A DNA stretch of 62,812 nt, taken from the NCBI GenBank assembly GCA_017935575.1, contig JAGBHI010000079.1, positions 1 through 62,812 of the forward strand, written 5' to 3'. How positions within the stretch are numbered: position 1 is the first letter of the stretch; the number at the start of each line of letters is the position of its first letter. The notes beneath the pieces are model-generated. The model had not been told where the DNA came from, ran no database searches, and saw only the letters and a list, made by a program, of their open reading frames with translations. The DNA comes from Bacteroidales bacterium. GTDB taxonomy: Bacteria; Bacteroidota; Bacteroidia; Bacteroidales; G3-4614. The translations under genes and the position numbers were made by a program. Below, piece by piece: positions 17,401 through 28,980 of the stretch.

Positions 17401-20375
17401 AGAGATTTAAGAGTTGAGTTATTGCTCAAATCTAATGCAGTAATACTATTTGTTGCACAAATGAATGACTCGATATTTGCTTTTGAGATATCAACTGATG
17501 TTACTTTTGCTCCGTAGTTTTGGTTGTACGAACAATCAAATTTATATAGATTAGCTACATAAATCTTAACTGTTCCTTCTCCAACAGGAGTTCCTGTAAT
17601 TGTTGTTTCCCATGGTGATGTAGTTCCCCAATAGCTTAATATCTCATAACCTACAAGTTCGCCATTACCCCAGTCAACTTTGATATATTTTGAATCCTCA
17701 TCGTTAGCAGCTACTACAAATTGCCACTCTTGATCAACTTTGTCTAATGTCAAAGATATCTCTGAAAGCTCAATCTCTACAAAGTTCGCAGTTAATGCAG
17801 TTTCTGCTGTAATTGCAGTTGTATATGGGTTCTCTGTTGAGATAGTATCAGTACCTACTGTCCAGCAAGTGAATTTATATCCGGGAGTTGCTGTTGCTGT
17901 GAATGTTACCTCTGTTCCCTCTTCAACCTCTTCAGTAGCACTAACTGTTGCTGTTCCCATTGTTGCATCTGCAGATACTGCAGATACTGCGTATGTTGGA
18001 AGCGGAGCAGTGTACTCAACCTCAGTTATGCGAATTGCAGAAGTGAATGTTCCATTACAGAATGGTTGATCTGCCGCATCCCAAGTTCCTCCTGTTTTTG
18101 CTACTATTGCAACGTATGAATCTCCTTTTGAATTATCATAACCACGATAACCCCACAAATATGTCATACCAAAGAATTGTTCGTTTGTTCCTTGAGACAC
18201 ATTAGAGTTCATGTTTGCATATATCTTGCGAACTTCAAACTCGCTTGTTTGTCCTGCTGTAGCTTCAAGACCTGTCATTGACTCTCCTGTTAACCAATCT
18301 TTACCACCAATTACAGGGTATGCCATATATTTACTATCTACTACGCTTTGGAATACATATTTTCCGTTTTGCTCAGATGCTGTAAAATATGCCGACTCAG
18401 GTATTTCTTGTCCTGTGTATGCTGCTAATGACAATTGTCCTGAAGTTGCATCGTTGTAAATGTAGTACATATCAGATGTTGAAACTGCAGCTACCATTAC
18501 ATATGTTTTACCTGCCTCAGGCATTTTAATATCTTCTGTTGCCAAGTATGTATCAATTGCTGCTTGTAGTGGTGCAAGTGATGCAATTGTAGTATTTGCC
18601 TCTGCAGCATCTAAAGCCTCTTTGAATGTTGCTTTTGCAGTTGCAGAAGGATAACCTACACCATCTTCTACAATAAGAGCTTTTGCACTCTCAATCAACG
18701 CCATTGTTGCAGGCCAGCTTGTAATAGCTTGGAAGTTTGCTACAACCTCAACGTCTGCATCTGCTGTAAATACATAGGGATTTTCTACAGAAACCTCTAC
18801 ATCTGCCACTGTCCAATTAACAAATTCGTAACCCTCTTTTGCAGTTGCAGTAAGAGTAATCTCATCATTCTCTCCTACTTGTTTTGTAGCGCTACCCATT
18901 TCTGCATCATTAACAGAAACTGTAACATTAAATGAAGGAGCAACTACTGCTTGAACAACTATTGCAAAATCGTAAGTTTTTCCGTTACGAGTTACACAAT
19001 TACCTTTTTGGAATAGTGAGTTTTGCCATTGTGTCTCATTATTTCCATCGGGTTCAGAATAACATACACGCATACGGTATGTTCCGGGTTGTATTCCCTC
19101 AGGAACTGCAAATGTACGAGTATAACCTGCTTCAGAAATAAATGATTGAGAAACTCCACCATCGTTTCCTATTGTATTGCTACTCTTTCCGTAGTTCTCT
19201 CCTTCTTCATAGAAGTAGTAGTTATTATTCCAGTCAATAAATGCTGCTTGTTGTGTCCATTGTAACTCAGAACCTTTTGCAGTACCATCTAACGACATTG
19301 TAGCAGTCCATGCTTTAAATGTTACATCAAATGATGTTGTTCCCTCATTGATTACGATAGGAGTTGCTGTTTTATCAATTAGAGCGCCTGCTGTTATGGG
19401 AGTTCCTATTGATGTGGGATCAATACGGGGTAACTCTTCCTCTGTTGTTGCAGAGAATACTGTTGTTGTAACATCTCCTGCTACAGCAGTAACCTCTTTC
19501 AAATATCTGTTTGATTGATTAACTCCGTTTGTGTAGAAATATGACATTTCAGGATAAGATGTAAGAGCTGCAAAATTTGCTGTATATGTTTTGCTTCCTT
19601 CTGTTGCATCTGTATATGTCAAATCTGTACCCACTACTGTTCCCTCAAGAGACCAGTTTACAAAGTCGTATCCTGGATTTGGAGTTGCAGTAAGAGTTAT
19701 ATTACCTGACGCTGTTCCTGCACCTGTAATTGTACCACCATCTGCAGGTACGATATCTACTGAAATTGTACGCTCAGGAATTGCTTGAGTTACTTCCAAA
19801 GTCATATCAACGATTGCTCCTCCGTTTGTTGCGATACCTGAATCACCACAAGGGTCAATGCTGTTCCAATCGACTTTGAAGCGAAGGCGATATGTTCCTG
19901 CTTCCAAATCTGAAGGCAATGTCCATGAAGGCATATTTGCTTGTGTTACACCACAGTTGTTTGTAACAGCCTCGCCTTTACTGTTAACTCCACTTGAAGC
20001 ACCTGTAGATGAATAGAAGTTGTAACTTGCCAACTCGTTGGTGGTGTTGTCAAATGTTTGGTCGTTGTTGTAGTCAACGAAAACATAAGCATGCATCCAT
20101 GAACCTTTCCAATCAAGGGCTTTGAATGAAATTGTTGCTCCGGGTGATGTGGTAAGAGTTACCGAAGTTTTGTCTTGGTAAATCGCACGTCCCGTACTTG
20201 GCTGAATACTTGCAACTTCTGCATCATTTACGCCATCAGTAAGAGTAAACGATTGTAATCGTCTCTCTCCATGTGAACTGTAAGAAGACACAGTACAGTA
20301 ATCAGCAAAAGCATTTTGTGCTGGGATTAATGCCATTATAGCAAATAATAACCCCAAAAAGTAACTTTTCTTCAT
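14457..20375 (-). CDS. Giant secreted surface protein: GEVED, InlB-like and leucine-rich repeats with type IX sorting domain
   Basis: A 1972-residue protein. Residues 1-24 are a signal peptide (MKKSYFLGLLFAIMALIPAQ, then NAFA). GEVED-type modules follow near residues 70-200 (FVDYNNDQTFDN) and 320-480 (FIDWNNNYYFYEEGENYG). Divergent InlB/Listeria-type B-repeats (TATPxxGYxFxxW) recur near 230, 520, 830, 1690, 1780 and 1860. A helical segment plus a beta-rich domain spans about 555-780. Residues about 870-1615 are two copies of a 373-residue block, each starting with a WGNGELV domain and continuing with internalin-like LRRs (LTTLDISANTALKNLYVNEN). An 11-fold Gly-Thr linker lies near 1640-1665. 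The C-terminus (about 1905-1972: VKVVNTAGQVVKEVYANG ... GLYMVVTGNQVTKVLVK) is a type A type IX sorting domain, so export by the type IX system and surface anchoring are expected. The target is unknown; adhesion or glycan binding is inference. Confidence 0.9.
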   Translation of the reverse strand: MKKSYFLGLLFAIMALIPAQNAFADYCTVSSYSSHGERRLQSFTLTDGVNDAEVASIQPSTGRAIYQDKTSVTLTTSPGATISFKALDWKGSWMHAYVFVDYNNDQTFDNTTNELASYNFYSSTGASSGVNSKGEAVTNNCGVTQANMPSWTLPSDLEAGTYRLRFKVDWNSIDPCGDSGIATNGGAIVDMTLEVTQAIPERTISVDIVPADGGTITGAGTASGNITLTATPNPGYDFVNWSLEGTVVGTDLTYTDATEGSKTYTANFAALTSYPEMSYFYTNGVNQSNRYLKEVTAVAGDVTTTVFSATTEEELPRIDPTSIGTPITAGALIDKTATPIVINEGTTSFDVTFKAWTATMSLDGTAKGSELQWTQQAAFIDWNNNYYFYEEGENYGKSSNTIGNDGGVSQSFISEAGYTRTFAVPEGIQPGTYRMRVCYSEPDGNNETQWQNSLFQKGNCVTRNGKTYDFAIVVQAVVAPSFNVTVSVNDAEMGSATKQVGENDEITLTATAKEGYEFVNWTVADVEVSVENPYVFTADADVEVVANFQAITSWPATMALIESAKALIVEDGVGYPSATAKATFKEALDAAEANTTIASLAPLQAAIDTYLATEDIKMPEAGKTYVMVAAVSTSDMYYIYNDATSGQLSLAAYTGQEIPESAYFTASEQNGKYVFQSVVDSKYMAYPVIGGKDWLTGESMTGLEATAGQTSEFEVRKIYANMNSNVSQGTNEQFFGMTYLWGYRGYDNSKGDSYVAIVAKTGGTWDAADQPFCNGTFTSAIRITEVEYTAPLPTYAVSAVSADATMGTATVSATEEVEEGTEVTFTATATPGYKFTCWTVGTDTISTENPYTTAITAETALTANFVEIELSEISLTLDKVDQEWQFVVAANDEDSKYIKVDWGNGELVGYEILSYWGTTSPWETTITGTPVGEGTVKIYVANLYKFDCSYNQNYGAKVTSVDISKANIESFICATNSITALDLSNNSTLKSLTVTSNPEFATLTLPTTNVITSLTLNDCALTSIDLSACTALTSINVNNNTGLGSIDVTANTALTTLRANNTGLTTLDISANTALKNLYVNENQLTTLDVSKMVAGSYIFANDNKLTELITASEMLSSKTRVNILRNAFTLATLPAISGINAYNYAPQTAMTIATKVFEGQEIDLSSQNNIVGIAEEAQVTNYTWYNAKGEEFLGYTETDGKFVFTVDKDTTLYCSMTSAAFPKFSGANAFATTNIVIKDLKPAIVVTTTPDVERQFTFEVAEATTLFIDWGNGELVETESIAVSDPDPSWIPWQSTTINGTPVGEGIVKIYGEGITYFDCSYSVSYGSKVTALDLTNATALVTLEACTNELTTLDLSNNSALQKLTAYSNPALATITMPTTNVITSLTLNDCALTSLDLSTCTALTSVNVNNNTGLGSIDVTANTELNTLRANATGLTTLDISANAKLKNLYVNDNQLTTLDVSKMLSGSYIFANNNQLTELVTADAMLTNSRVNVLNNAFTFATMPAISTAKAFNYAPQKAMIIATEINEGEELDLSSQNNIVGVAEEAQVTNYTWYNANGEEFLGYTESDGKFVFTVDKDTTLYCTMTSAAFPKFSGANALATTSIVVKNVPQDRKVQFQSNDISMGYVIITSPSEGGTGTGTGTGTGTGTGTGTGTGTGTSGGGQKPWVICEGDVTAQALVKGTAYEFVNWTIDGVEVGTETTYTYSGAEAALIQANFREIVIAPTTYSVTVATASGQDAMGTVEIVGYEGTTAQIEEGTEITIVATPAEGYQFMSWANALGTDVSFETSYTFTVTGAVYLEAWFEDAPVAPTTYSVTVNAAPTSDWGTVAIEGAEGTTATIEENASVTVVATPAEGYILEGWFDESGRIIYGTELSYTFTLTEDITLVAWFMEDPELGIADNDADAVQIYASNGVIYINGYEGDVKVVNTAGQVVKEVYANGAEQLNVNAGLYMVVTGNQVTKVLVK
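15400..15455 (-). repeat. 12-bp minisatellite encoding a (Gly-Thr)n linker
   Basis: The unit CCTGTGCCTGTT (plus strand) repeats 4.7 times with no mismatch. Degenerate copies lie just before it. The unit is a multiple of three, so copy-number change would alter linker length without breaking the frame. Confidence 0.9.
15535..17772 (-). repeat. Tandem duplication of a 1119-bp LRR-coding block
   Basis: Matching landmarks lie exactly 1119 bp (373 codons) apart, for example TTTGCTCCAG at 15571 and 16690. Copies span about 15535-16653 and 16654-17772. Both encode WGNGELV, SLTLNDCALTS, VNNNTGLGSIDV and TNYTWYNA blocks. The 3' third of each copy (plus-strand 15570-15780 and 16690-16900) is the most similar. 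Confidence 0.85.
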
Positions 20376-20494
20376 ACTTTTTTTGAATTTAGTTAATAAA
20401 AATGTTAATTAATATAATTATAATATACTATCTATCAATATCTTACAATAAGACAACTATCGTTTAGAGTGTATAAACGACAATTTACCAACTG

Positions 20495-20502
20495 CAAACT
20501 TA
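20495..20502 (-). promoter_or_regulatory. -7 box for the giant surface protein gene
   Basis: On the minus strand TAAGTTTG (20502-20495) fits TAnnTTTG. It would give a leader of about 115 nt before the ATG at 20375. No -33 box at standard spacing. Confidence 0.5.
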
Positions 20503-20641
20503 ATTTATTATTTTCAAATTTTATGTTTTTTACCCAAGAAAATTAGCTTTTTATATGATTTTTAACAGTATTGGCTTTAGCTATCAGTTGTTAGTTTTCG
20601 GCTATTAGGCTAATTGATAAATTAATTTTTTTTCGCAAAAA

Positions 20642-20671
20642 AAATAGCGGAAGATTGCTCTTCCGCTATTT
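20642..20671 (-). terminator. Intrinsic terminator of the rpoBC operon
   Basis: Perfect 13-bp stem (20642-20654 / 20659-20671) with a 4-nt loop. It is followed on the minus strand by a run of T, 22 bp after the rpoC stop. Confidence 0.9.
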
Positions 20672-20692
20672 CAAATATTAGGTTTAGTATTT

Positions 20693-23600
20693 TTATTCTT
20701 CTTCTGTCTCTGCGACAATCTTTTCAAAGTCTTCACGTGAACCTACTATCAATTTGTTGAATTGACGTTGTCCTGTTCCGGCAGGTATCAAGTGACCGCA
20801 AATTACGTTCTCTTTCATACCCTCCAACTTGTCAACTTTACCATTGATTGCTGCCTCGTTCAATACTTTTGTTGTCTCTTGGAACGATGCTGCCGACATA
20901 AAGCTGCTTGTTTGTAGTGCTGCACGTGTAATTCCTTGCAAGTTTTGTTCTGATGTTGCAGGTACTGCATCACGTACTTCAACAGGTTTAAGGTCGCGAC
21001 GTATCAACAATGAGTTCTCCTCGCGAAGTTTACGTGCGGTTACTATCTGACCGGGACGTAAGTTTTGTGAGTCGCCTGCATCTGTAACAACTTTTTTACC
21101 CCAGATACGATCATTCTCCTCCATAAACTCAAGTTTGTCAACTATTTGTTGCTCAAGGAAGCGAGTATCACCCGGATCAACAATTGTTACTTTACGCATC
21201 ATCTGACGAACGATTACCTCAAAGTGTTTATCGTTAATTTTCACACCTTGTAAGCGATATACGTCCTGTACCTCGTTTACGATATACTCTTGTACTGCTG
21301 TGGGTCCTTTAATTGCCAAGATGTCGGCTGGTGTTATTGAACCGTCTGACAATGGAGTTCCCGCACGTACATAGTCATTCTCTTGTACAAGGATTTGTTT
21401 TGACAATGATACAAGATATTTCTTCTCTTCACCTGTTTTTGAGGTGATGATAATCTCGCGGTTACCACGTTTGATTTTGCCCAATTTAACCTCTCCGTCA
21501 ATCTCCGCTACTACTGCAGGATTAGATGGGTTACGAGCCTCAAACAACTCGGTTACTCGAGGAAGACCTCCGGTGATATCACCTGCTTTACCTACGGCAC
21601 GTGGTATCTTAACCAAAATGTCTCCAGCTTTAATATCTTGTCCCTCTTCAACCATTATGTGTGCACCTAATGGCAATGAGTAGCTACGCTCAGTTGTTCC
21701 GTCGGCACCTACAATTAATGCTGATGGTATGCGAGTGTGGTCTTTTGACTCAGTGATTATCTTCTCACTAAATCCTGTTTGCTCATCGCTCTCAAGTTTG
21801 TAGTTAACTCCCTCTATTACATTCTCAAATTTGAGTTTACCTGTCGCCTCACTTATGATTACTGCATTGAAGGGGTCCCACTCACAGATTACATCGCCTT
21901 TCTTAACGGTTGCTCCATCGTTAAAATACAATTTTGAACCGTAAGGTATGTTGGTTGAAGTCAAGACTATCTTAGTGTGAGGATCTACTATACGCATCTC
22001 TGCCAAACGTCCTACTACCACCATTATGTCTTTTCCTGCTTCATCTTTTGCATTAACTGTACGCAACTCATCTATTTCAAGGATACCATCATAACGAGAC
22101 ATTACGTTTGATACAGTCTCAATGTTTGACGCAATACCTCCGACGTGGAATGTACGAAGTGTCAACTGTGTACCCGGCTCACCAATTGATTGTGCTGCAA
22201 TGATACCAACTGCCTCTCCTTTTTGTACCAACTTACCTGTTGCGAGGTTACGTCCGTAACATTTTGCACAAACTCCTTTTTTAGATTCACATGTTAATAC
22301 TGAACGTATCTCAACGCGCTCAATTGGTGAATCCTCAATGCGTTGTGCTATCTCTTCGGTTATCTCTTGTCCTGCTTCTACTATTATCTCGCCTGTTATT
22401 GGGTGTTGTACATCGTGTACCGATACACGACCCAAAATGCGCTCATATAGTGTTGCTACAGTCTCTTTGTTATTTTTCAATTCGGTGCATACCAATCCGC
22501 GAAGTGTTCCACAGTCGTCTTCGTGAATTATCACATCGTGTGCAACGTCAACAAGACGACGAGTCAAGTATCCTGCATCGGCTGTCTTCAACGCAGTATC
22601 CGCCAAACCTTTACGAGCTCCGTGTGTTGAGATAAAATACTCCAACACTGACAATCCCTCTTTAAAGTTCGCAAGAATTGGGTTTTCAATAATTTGTCCA
22701 CCCTCTGCTCCTGATTTTTGGGGTTTCGCCATCAAACCACGCATACCTGACAACTGACAAATCTGCTCTTTAGAACCACGGGCTCCTGAGTCAAGCATCA
22801 TAAATACTGAGTTAAATCCTTGCTTGTCGTTTGTTAATTGTTTCAACAAGATTGCTGACAACTCGGTATTTACCCTTGTCCAAGCGTCAATGATACGGTT
22901 GTAACGCTCGTTATATGTGGTGAATCCCATATTGTAGTCGGCTACGATTTGCTCTACTTTTTCGTAACCCTCTTGAATCATCTTCTCTTTCTCCTCAGGT
23001 ATTATCACATCGGCAAGGTTGAATGACAATCCTCCCTTGAACGCCATGCGATAACCAAGGTTCTTGATATCATCAAGGAATTGTGCTGCGCGAACCATTC
23101 CGCACACTTTAATTACACGGCTGATTATATCGCGAAGTGATTTCTTCTTGAAAATCTCATTTATGTATCCTACTTCTTCGGGAACATATTGGTTTACAAG
23201 TACACGTCCAACTGATGTCTCGCGCATTACCTCTACAATATTTCCGTTCTCATCAAGGTCTTTTACCAATACCTTAACGTGTGCGTGAAGTGTTACTTTG
23301 CCTTCGTTGTATGCAATTTCTGCCTCCTCCGGTCCGTAGAATGTCAAGCCCTCTCCTTTGTCGCCTTTACGCATTTTGGTAATGTAGTACAATCCCAATA
23401 CCATATCTTGTGATGGCACTGTAATAGGCGCTCCGTTTGCAGGGTTCAAAATGTTGTGTGAACCTAACATAAGGATTTGTGCCTCCAAAATTGCTTCGTT
23501 ACCCAATGGTAGGTGAACCGCCATTTGGTCACCGTCAAAGTCGGCGTTGAACGCTGTACATGCCAATGGGTGCAACTGTATTGCTTTACCCTCAATCATG

Positions 23601-24952
23601 CGAGGTTGGAATGCCTGGATACCCAAACGGTGAAGTGTTGGGGCACGGTTTAGGAGCACGGGGTGTCCTTTCATCACGTGCTCAAGGATGTCCCATACAA
23701 CGGGCTCTTTGCGGTCGATAATCTTTTTGGCAGATTTAACCGTTTTTACAATTCCGCGCTCAATAAGTTTGCGGATTACAAATGGTTTGTACAACTCTGC
23801 CGCCATATCTTTTGGAAGACCGCATTCGTGCATCTTCAACTCAGGACCTACAACAATTACTGAACGTGCTGAGTAATCGACACGTTTTCCGAGTAGGTTC
23901 TGACGGAAACGTCCTTGTTTTCCTTTCAAACTGTCTGACAAAGATTTCAAAGGACGGTTTGCCTCTGTTTTGAATGCACTTGCTTTGCGAGAGTTATCAA
24001 GCAATGAATCGACTGCCTCTTGCAACATACGTTTTTCGTTACGCAAGATTACATCGGGTGCTTTTATCTCTATTAATCGTTTCAAACGATTGTTACGTAT
24101 AATTACGCGACGATATAGGTCGTTAAGGTCTGATGTTGCAAAGCGACCTCCATCTAATGGTACCAATGGACGCAATTCTGGTGGTATTACAGGAATTACG
24201 TTCAATATCATCCACTCGGGTTTGTTTATCTCGCGAGATGAACGGAACGACTCAACTACTTGCAAACGTTTTAATGCTTCTGTTTTACGTTGTTGTGAGC
24301 CATCAGTGCTTGCACGGTGACGCAACTCGTATGATAGAGAGTCCAAGTCTAAACGTACCAATAAATCATATACGGCCTCTGCTCCCATCTTAGCTATGAA
24401 CTTGTCAGGGTCAGTGTCGTCAAGATATTGGTTATCTTGTGGTAATGTCTCCAATACTGCAAGATACTCCTCTTCTGATAGTAAATCGTATGTTGCCAAT
24501 ACATCAGATTTCACACCAGGTTGTATAACCACATATTTTTCATAGTAAATAATGGCGTCCAACTTTTTAGTGGGTAAACCTAATAGGTAACCTATTTTAT
24601 TGGGCAACGAACGGAAATACCAAATGTGTGCTACAGGCACTACCAATTGTATGTGTCCTGTACGCTCACGACGTACTTTTTTCTCGGTAACCTCTACACC
24701 ACAATGGTCGCAGACTATACCGCGATAGCGAATACGTTTGTACTTTCCGCAAAAACATTCGTAATCCTTTACGGGACCGAATATTCTTTCACAGAACAAT
24801 CCGTCGCGCTCAGGCTTGTATGTGCGGTAGTTAATTGTTTCGGGCTTTAAAACCTCACCACGAGAGTTTATTCTTATCTCCTCGGGTGATGCTAATCCGA
24901 TTGTAATTTTCGAGAAATTACTTTTTACCTTGCTATCTTTTTTATATGCCAT
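20693..24952 (-). CDS. rpoC: DNA-directed RNA polymerase subunit beta'
   Basis: 1419 residues, the usual length for Bacteroidota. The N-terminal zinc ribbon reads [20 protein letters not shown] (about residues 67-86). The catalytic magnesium-binding motif [12 protein letters not shown] lies near residue 468. A second zinc site is at [13 protein letters not shown] (about 897-909), followed by the bridge helix/trigger loop region ([17 protein letters not shown]). It forms the catalytic core of RNA polymerase with RpoB. It lies 87 bp after rpoB and ends at a strong terminator, so it closes the operon. Confidence 0.99.
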   Translation of the reverse strand: MAYKKDSKVKSNFSKITIGLASPEEIRINSRGEVLKPETINYRTYKPERDGLFCERIFGPVKDYECFCGKYKRIRYRGIVCDHCGVEVTEKKVRRERTGHIQLVVPVAHIWYFRSLPNKIGYLLGLPTKKLDAIIYYEKYVVIQPGVKSDVLATYDLLSEEEYLAVLETLPQDNQYLDDTDPDKFIAKMGAEAVYDLLVRLDLDSLSYELRHRASTDGSQQRKTEALKRLQVVESFRSSREINKPEWMILNVIPVIPPELRPLVPLDGGRFATSDLNDLYRRVIIRNNRLKRLIEIKAPDVILRNEKRMLQEAVDSLLDNSRKASAFKTEANRPLKSLSDSLKGKQGRFRQNLLGKRVDYSARSVIVVGPELKMHECGLPKDMAAELYKPFVIRKLIERGIVKTVKSAKKIIDRKEPVVWDILEHVMKGHPVLLNRAPTLHRLGIQAFQPRMIEGKAIQLHPLACTAFNADFDGDQMAVHLPLGNEAILEAQILMLGSHNILNPANGAPITVPSQDMVLGLYYITKMRKGDKGEGLTFYGPEEAEIAYNEGKVTLHAHVKVLVKDLDENGNIVEVMRETSVGRVLVNQYVPEEVGYINEIFKKKSLRDIISRVIKVCGMVRAAQFLDDIKNLGYRMAFKGGLSFNLADVIIPEEKEKMIQEGYEKVEQIVADYNMGFTTYNERYNRIIDAWTRVNTELSAILLKQLTNDKQGFNSVFMMLDSGARGSKEQICQLSGMRGLMAKPQKSGAEGGQIIENPILANFKEGLSVLEYFISTHGARKGLADTALKTADAGYLTRRLVDVAHDVIIHEDDCGTLRGLVCTELKNNKETVATLYERILGRVSVHDVQHPITGEIIVEAGQEITEEIAQRIEDSPIERVEIRSVLTCESKKGVCAKCYGRNLATGKLVQKGEAVGIIAAQSIGEPGTQLTLRTFHVGGIASNIETVSNVMSRYDGILEIDELRTVNAKDEAGKDIMVVVGRLAEMRIVDPHTKIVLTSTNIPYGSKLYFNDGATVKKGDVICEWDPFNAVIISEATGKLKFENVIEGVNYKLESDEQTGFSEKIITESKDHTRIPSALIVGADGTTERSYSLPLGAHIMVEEGQDIKAGDILVKIPRAVGKAGDITGGLPRVTELFEARNPSNPAVVAEIDGEVKLGKIKRGNREIIITSKTGEEKKYLVSLSKQILVQENDYVRAGTPLSDGSITPADILAIKGPTAVQEYIVNEVQDVYRLQGVKINDKHFEVIVRQMMRKVTIVDPGDTRFLEQQIVDKLEFMEENDRIWGKKVVTDAGDSQNLRPGQIVTARKLREENSLLIRRDLKPVEVRDAVPATSEQNLQGITRAALQTSSFMSAASFQETTKVLNEAAINGKVDKLEGMKENVICGHLIPAGTGQRQFNKLIVGSREDFEKIVAETEEE

Positions 24953-24985
24953 ATTTTTGTTTATATACAGATTTGGTAATTAATT

Positions 24986-25020
24986 GGCGAGAGTGCGGCG
25001 TGCTTCGCAACACTCCTGCC
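24986..25020 (-). other. Hairpin in the rpoB-rpoC spacer
   Basis: GGC..GAGTG..GCG pairs with CGC..CACTC..GCC around the loop TGCTT, with small internal mismatches. No T-run follows, so it is unlikely to be a full terminator. It may be an RNA processing or pausing structure. Confidence 0.45.
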
Positions 25021-25039
25021 AGATAAATTATTCGGGCGG

Positions 25040-28000
25040 TTAGTCTAATTTTATGCTTAGTCCTAATCCTCTCAACTCGTGAAGCAATACGTTAAGCGAT
25101 TCTGGTATGCCCGGTGTAGGCATCTTCTCGCCTTTTACAATTGCCTCGTAAGCTTTTGAACGTCCAACTACATCGTCACTCTTTATTGTAAGTATCTCTT
25201 GTAGTATGTGTGACGCTCCAAATGCTTCAAGTGCCCAAACCTCCATCTCTCCGAAACGTTGACCTCCGAATTGAGCTTTACCTCCAAGAGGTTGTTGTGT
25301 AATTAAAGAGTAGGGGCCTATTGAACGTGCGTGCATCTTATCTTCAACCATGTGTCCAAGTTTCAACATGTAGATTACTCCTACGGTTGCTGGTTGGTCA
25401 AAACGCTCGCCTGTATGTCCGTCGTATAGGTAAGTCTTTCCGTAACGGGGTACTCCTGCTTTATCAGTCCACTCGTTAAGATCATCAAGACTTGCTCCAT
25501 CAAAGATAGGTGTTGCAAACTTCTCACCCAACTCACGGCCTGCCCAACCTAATACGGTTTCAAATATCTGACCCAAGTTCATACGTGAAGGCACACCAAG
25601 GGGATTTAACACTATATCAACAGGTGTTCCGTCTTCCAAGAAAGGCATATCTTCTTGACGTACTACGCGTGATACAATACCTTTGTTACCGTGGCGTCCT
25701 GCCATCTTATCACCGACACCGATTTTACGTTTCTTAGCGATATATACTTTTGCCATCTTCATTATTCCTGATGGTAACTCATCGCCAATTGACATATCTG
25801 CTTTCTTACGACGCAACTCTGCATCTATCTCTTTTGATTTCTTTAGATAGTTGATGATTGTTGCACGTATCATATCGTTCTTCTCGTTGTCAGTAGTCCA
25901 CTTACTTACTTGAACTAATGAGTAATCTAACTCTGCCAAGGCTTTTTGTGAGAATTTTGCACCTTTTGGTATTATCTCTATTCCCAAGAAATCTTTTACT
26001 CCTTGTGATGTTTTGCCTTTAGTCAAAGTATTCAACTTGTCAATTAGAATTGTTTTCAACTCTGCTTGACGTGCTGCATACTCCTCCTCTAATGGAGCCA
26101 ACTCATTCTCAAGTTTTTTACCTTTTTTCTTCTCTGCTTTAGAGAATAGGTTTGTTCCTATTACCACACCTTTCAAAGATGGTGATGCTTTCAACGATGC
26201 ATCTTTAACATCGCCTGCTTTATCTCCGAAAATGGCACGCAACAATTTTTCTTCTGGCGAAGGATCTGACTCTCCCTTAGGAGTAATCTTACCAATCATG
26301 ATATCGCCTGGTGCAACATGTGCTCCAATACGGATTATACCGCGCTCATCAAGATCTTTTGTTGCCTCTTCGCTTACGTTAGGAATATCTGAAGTCAACT
26401 CCTCCATTCCACGTTTTGTTTCGCGAACTTCAAGTGTATATTCGTCAACGTGTACCGAAGTTAATATATCTTCACGTACGATACGCTCGTTAAGCACGAT
26501 AGCGTCCTCGTAGTTGTAACCTTTCCAAGGCATGAATGCCACTTTCAAGTTACGTCCTAATGCCAACTCGCCATTTTCAGTTGAGTATCCCTCTGTAAGG
26601 ATATCTCCTTCTGAAACTCTTTGTCCTTTTTTACAGATAGGACGAAGGTCAATTGTTGTGCTTTGGTTGGTTTTACGGAATTTAGGTATGTTGTACTCCT
26701 TAACTGAGGGTTCAAAACTTACGAACTCCTCTTCAGGTGTACGATCGTAATTGATGCGGATTGTTGTTGCATCAACATACTCTATAACACCACTACCCTC
26801 TGCTGTAATTTGTGTACGAGAGTCGCGTATTAGTTGTCCCTCCAATCCTGTTCCCACGATAGGAGCTTCGCTACGAAGCAATGGTACTGCCTGGCGCATC
26901 ATGTTAGATCCCATCAACGCACGGTTAGCGTCATCGTGCTCAAGGAAAGGAATCAATGATGCAGCAATAGAAGCGATTTGTGTGGGCGATACGTCCATCA
27001 AAGCAACTTCTCCGGGAGCAACCACAGGGAAATCTGCATTCAAACGTGATTTAACACGTGTACGAATAAATGTTCCATCATCGTTCAAAGGAGCATTTCC
27101 TTGTGCTATTATTTGGTTCTCCTCTACCTCAGCTGTAAGGTATGTAATTCCATTGGGCGATAAATCAACTTTTCCGTTTGAAACCTTACGATATGGAGTC
27201 TCAATGAATCCTAAATCGTTAATCTTTGCATATACACAAAGTGATGATATCAAACCGATGTTAGGACCCTCAGGTGTCTCAATAGGACATAGACGTCCAT
27301 AGTGAGTATAGTGTACGTCACGCACCTCAAATCCTGCACGTTCACGAGAAAGTCCACCGGGACCTAACGCCGACATACGACGTTTGTGAGTTATCTCTGC
27401 CAATGGGTTTGTTTGATCCATGAACTGAGACAATGCATTGGTTCCGAAGAATGTATTTATCACCGATGATATTGTTTTGGCATTTATCAACTCAACGGGT
27501 GTAAATACCTCGTTATCACGAACATTCATACGGTCGCGAATTGTGCGAGCCATACGAGCCAATCCAATACCGAATTGATTATATAATTGTTCACCTACTG
27601 TACGTACACGACGATTGCTCAAGTGGTCAATATCGTCAACATCAGCATGTGAATTAATTAGTTCAATAAGATATTTTATAATCTCAACTATATCCTCTTT
27701 TGTCAAGACTTTAATATCAGGAGATGTTGATAAATTCAACTTCTTGTTTAGACGGTAACGTCCAACCTCTCCCAAATCGTAACGTTTGTCAGAGAAGAAC
27801 AAGTTATTTATTACCTCACGTGCACTTGCATCGTCAACAGGATCAGCACTGCGCAATAGACGGTATATGTGTGTAACTGCCTCTTTCTCCGAGTTACTTG
27901 AGTCTTTTTTAAGAGTGTTATAGATTATTGCATAATCTGAAGTTGTTTGATCGTCTTTATGCAATAGGATTGAGGGTGTTCCTGATTCTAAAATCATGTC

Positions 28001-28843
28001 AATGTGAGACTCCTCAAGGATTGTCTCACGCTCAACCACAAATTGATAACGCTCAATTGAAACAACTTCACCGGTATCCTCATCAACATAGTCCTCATAA
28101 CTTGTTTTAAGGATCGCCGCTGCTAAACGACGTCCGACTGCTTTCTTAAGATTAGTTTTTGTAACTTTAATCTCTTCAGCTAATCCGAAGATGTCCAAAA
28201 TATCTTTGTCGCTGTCAAAACCGATAGCACGAAGAAGTGTTGTTACGGGTAACTTCTTCTTACGATCGATATAAGCGTACATTACATTGTTAATGTCTGT
28301 TGCGAACTCAATCCAAGAACCTTTGAACGGAATGATTCTCGCAGAGTATAATTTTTTTCCGTTGGTGTGTAAACTTTGTCCAAAGAATACACCGGGAGAA
28401 CGGTGCAATTGTGATACTACTACACGCTCTGCACCATTTATGATGAAGGTTCCCTTCTCCGTCATATAGGGGATAGGACCTAAATATACGTCTTGTATCT
28501 TTGTTTCAAACTCTTCGTGTTCCGGATCGGTACAATAAAGTTTGAGCTTTGCCTTTAAAGGTACACTATAAGTTAAACCTCTTTCGAGACATTCGTCAAT
28601 TGTATATCGGGGTGGATCAATGTAATAATCTAAAAACTCCAATATAAAGTTGTTGCGAGTATCTGTAATAGGGAAATTCTCTGCAAACACTTTGTACAAT
28701 CCCTCGTTTTTACGTTTTTCTGGGGGAGTGTCTAATTGGAGAAAATCTTGGAAAGATTTTAATTGTACTTCCAAAAAATCGGGATAAGATAGAGGATTTT
28801 TAATGGAAGCAAAATTTATTCGCTGTTTTTCGTTAGAAGCCAT
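25040..28843 (-). CDS. rpoB: DNA-directed RNA polymerase subunit beta
   Basis: 1267 residues from the ATG at 28843 ([13 protein letters not shown]). A TTG three codons upstream is in frame but has no support. Recognisable core segments are [10 protein letters not shown], the rifampicin-region sequence [20 protein letters not shown] followed by [32 protein letters not shown], and [14 protein letters not shown]. The C-terminal [20 protein letters not shown] contacts beta'. The cluster-I residues (Q, D, H, R, S as in QFMDQTN, HKRR and SALG) look like the ordinary rifampicin-sensitive pattern. It lies after rplL, separated by a hairpin attenuator, and before rpoC. Confidence 0.99.
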   Translation of the reverse strand: MASNEKQRINFASIKNPLSYPDFLEVQLKSFQDFLQLDTPPEKRKNEGLYKVFAENFPITDTRNNFILEFLDYYIDPPRYTIDECLERGLTYSVPLKAKLKLYCTDPEHEEFETKIQDVYLGPIPYMTEKGTFIINGAERVVVSQLHRSPGVFFGQSLHTNGKKLYSARIIPFKGSWIEFATDINNVMYAYIDRKKKLPVTTLLRAIGFDSDKDILDIFGLAEEIKVTKTNLKKAVGRRLAAAILKTSYEDYVDEDTGEVVSIERYQFVVERETILEESHIDMILESGTPSILLHKDDQTTSDYAIIYNTLKKDSSNSEKEAVTHIYRLLRSADPVDDASAREVINNLFFSDKRYDLGEVGRYRLNKKLNLSTSPDIKVLTKEDIVEIIKYLIELINSHADVDDIDHLSNRRVRTVGEQLYNQFGIGLARMARTIRDRMNVRDNEVFTPVELINAKTISSVINTFFGTNALSQFMDQTNPLAEITHKRRMSALGPGGLSRERAGFEVRDVHYTHYGRLCPIETPEGPNIGLISSLCVYAKINDLGFIETPYRKVSNGKVDLSPNGITYLTAEVEENQIIAQGNAPLNDDGTFIRTRVKSRLNADFPVVAPGEVALMDVSPTQIASIAASLIPFLEHDDANRALMGSNMMRQAVPLLRSEAPIVGTGLEGQLIRDSRTQITAEGSGVIEYVDATTIRINYDRTPEEEFVSFEPSVKEYNIPKFRKTNQSTTIDLRPICKKGQRVSEGDILTEGYSTENGELALGRNLKVAFMPWKGYNYEDAIVLNERIVREDILTSVHVDEYTLEVRETKRGMEELTSDIPNVSEEATKDLDERGIIRIGAHVAPGDIMIGKITPKGESDPSPEEKLLRAIFGDKAGDVKDASLKASPSLKGVVIGTNLFSKAEKKKGKKLENELAPLEEEYAARQAELKTILIDKLNTLTKGKTSQGVKDFLGIEIIPKGAKFSQKALAELDYSLVQVSKWTTDNEKNDMIRATIINYLKKSKEIDAELRRKKADMSIGDELPSGIMKMAKVYIAKKRKIGVGDKMAGRHGNKGIVSRVVRQEDMPFLEDGTPVDIVLNPLGVPSRMNLGQIFETVLGWAGRELGEKFATPIFDGASLDDLNEWTDKAGVPRYGKTYLYDGHTGERFDQPATVGVIYMLKLGHMVEDKMHARSIGPYSLITQQPLGGKAQFGGQRFGEMEVWALEAFGASHILQEILTIKSDDVVGRSKAYEAIVKGEKMPTPGIPESLNVLLHELRGLGLSIKLD

Positions 28844-28980
28844 TGTACGCAATTAATTAATTGAATTTGCGAAGTGTCTAAACTTTTTTTTTGAAAATTC
28901 CTCATTCAGAGGGCATTTCACATCTCTTATGTGCTGAAAATCAGAGACTTTAAATCACTTCTTAATTTAATGCACAAAAA

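Larger units (their letters stand above)
20376..20692. other. Intergenic region between the giant gene and rpoC
   Basis: No gene is visible in these 317 bp. It holds the AT-rich leader of the giant gene, its -7 box (20495-20502), a class-1 repeat fragment (TCAGTTGTTAGTTTTCGGCTATTAGG, in parts, at about 20584-20609) and the rpoC terminator. Confidence 0.6.

Noticed and set aside
15877-17517. Two antisense open frames (173 and 190 codons) with similar sequences
   Set aside because: They are the reverse reading of the two copies of the duplicated LRR block. Their similarity comes from the duplication, and the composition is typical of shadow frames.
26751-27302. 183-codon plus-strand frame inside rpoB
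   Set aside because: It lies opposite a highly conserved essential gene and has no family resemblance or promoter.
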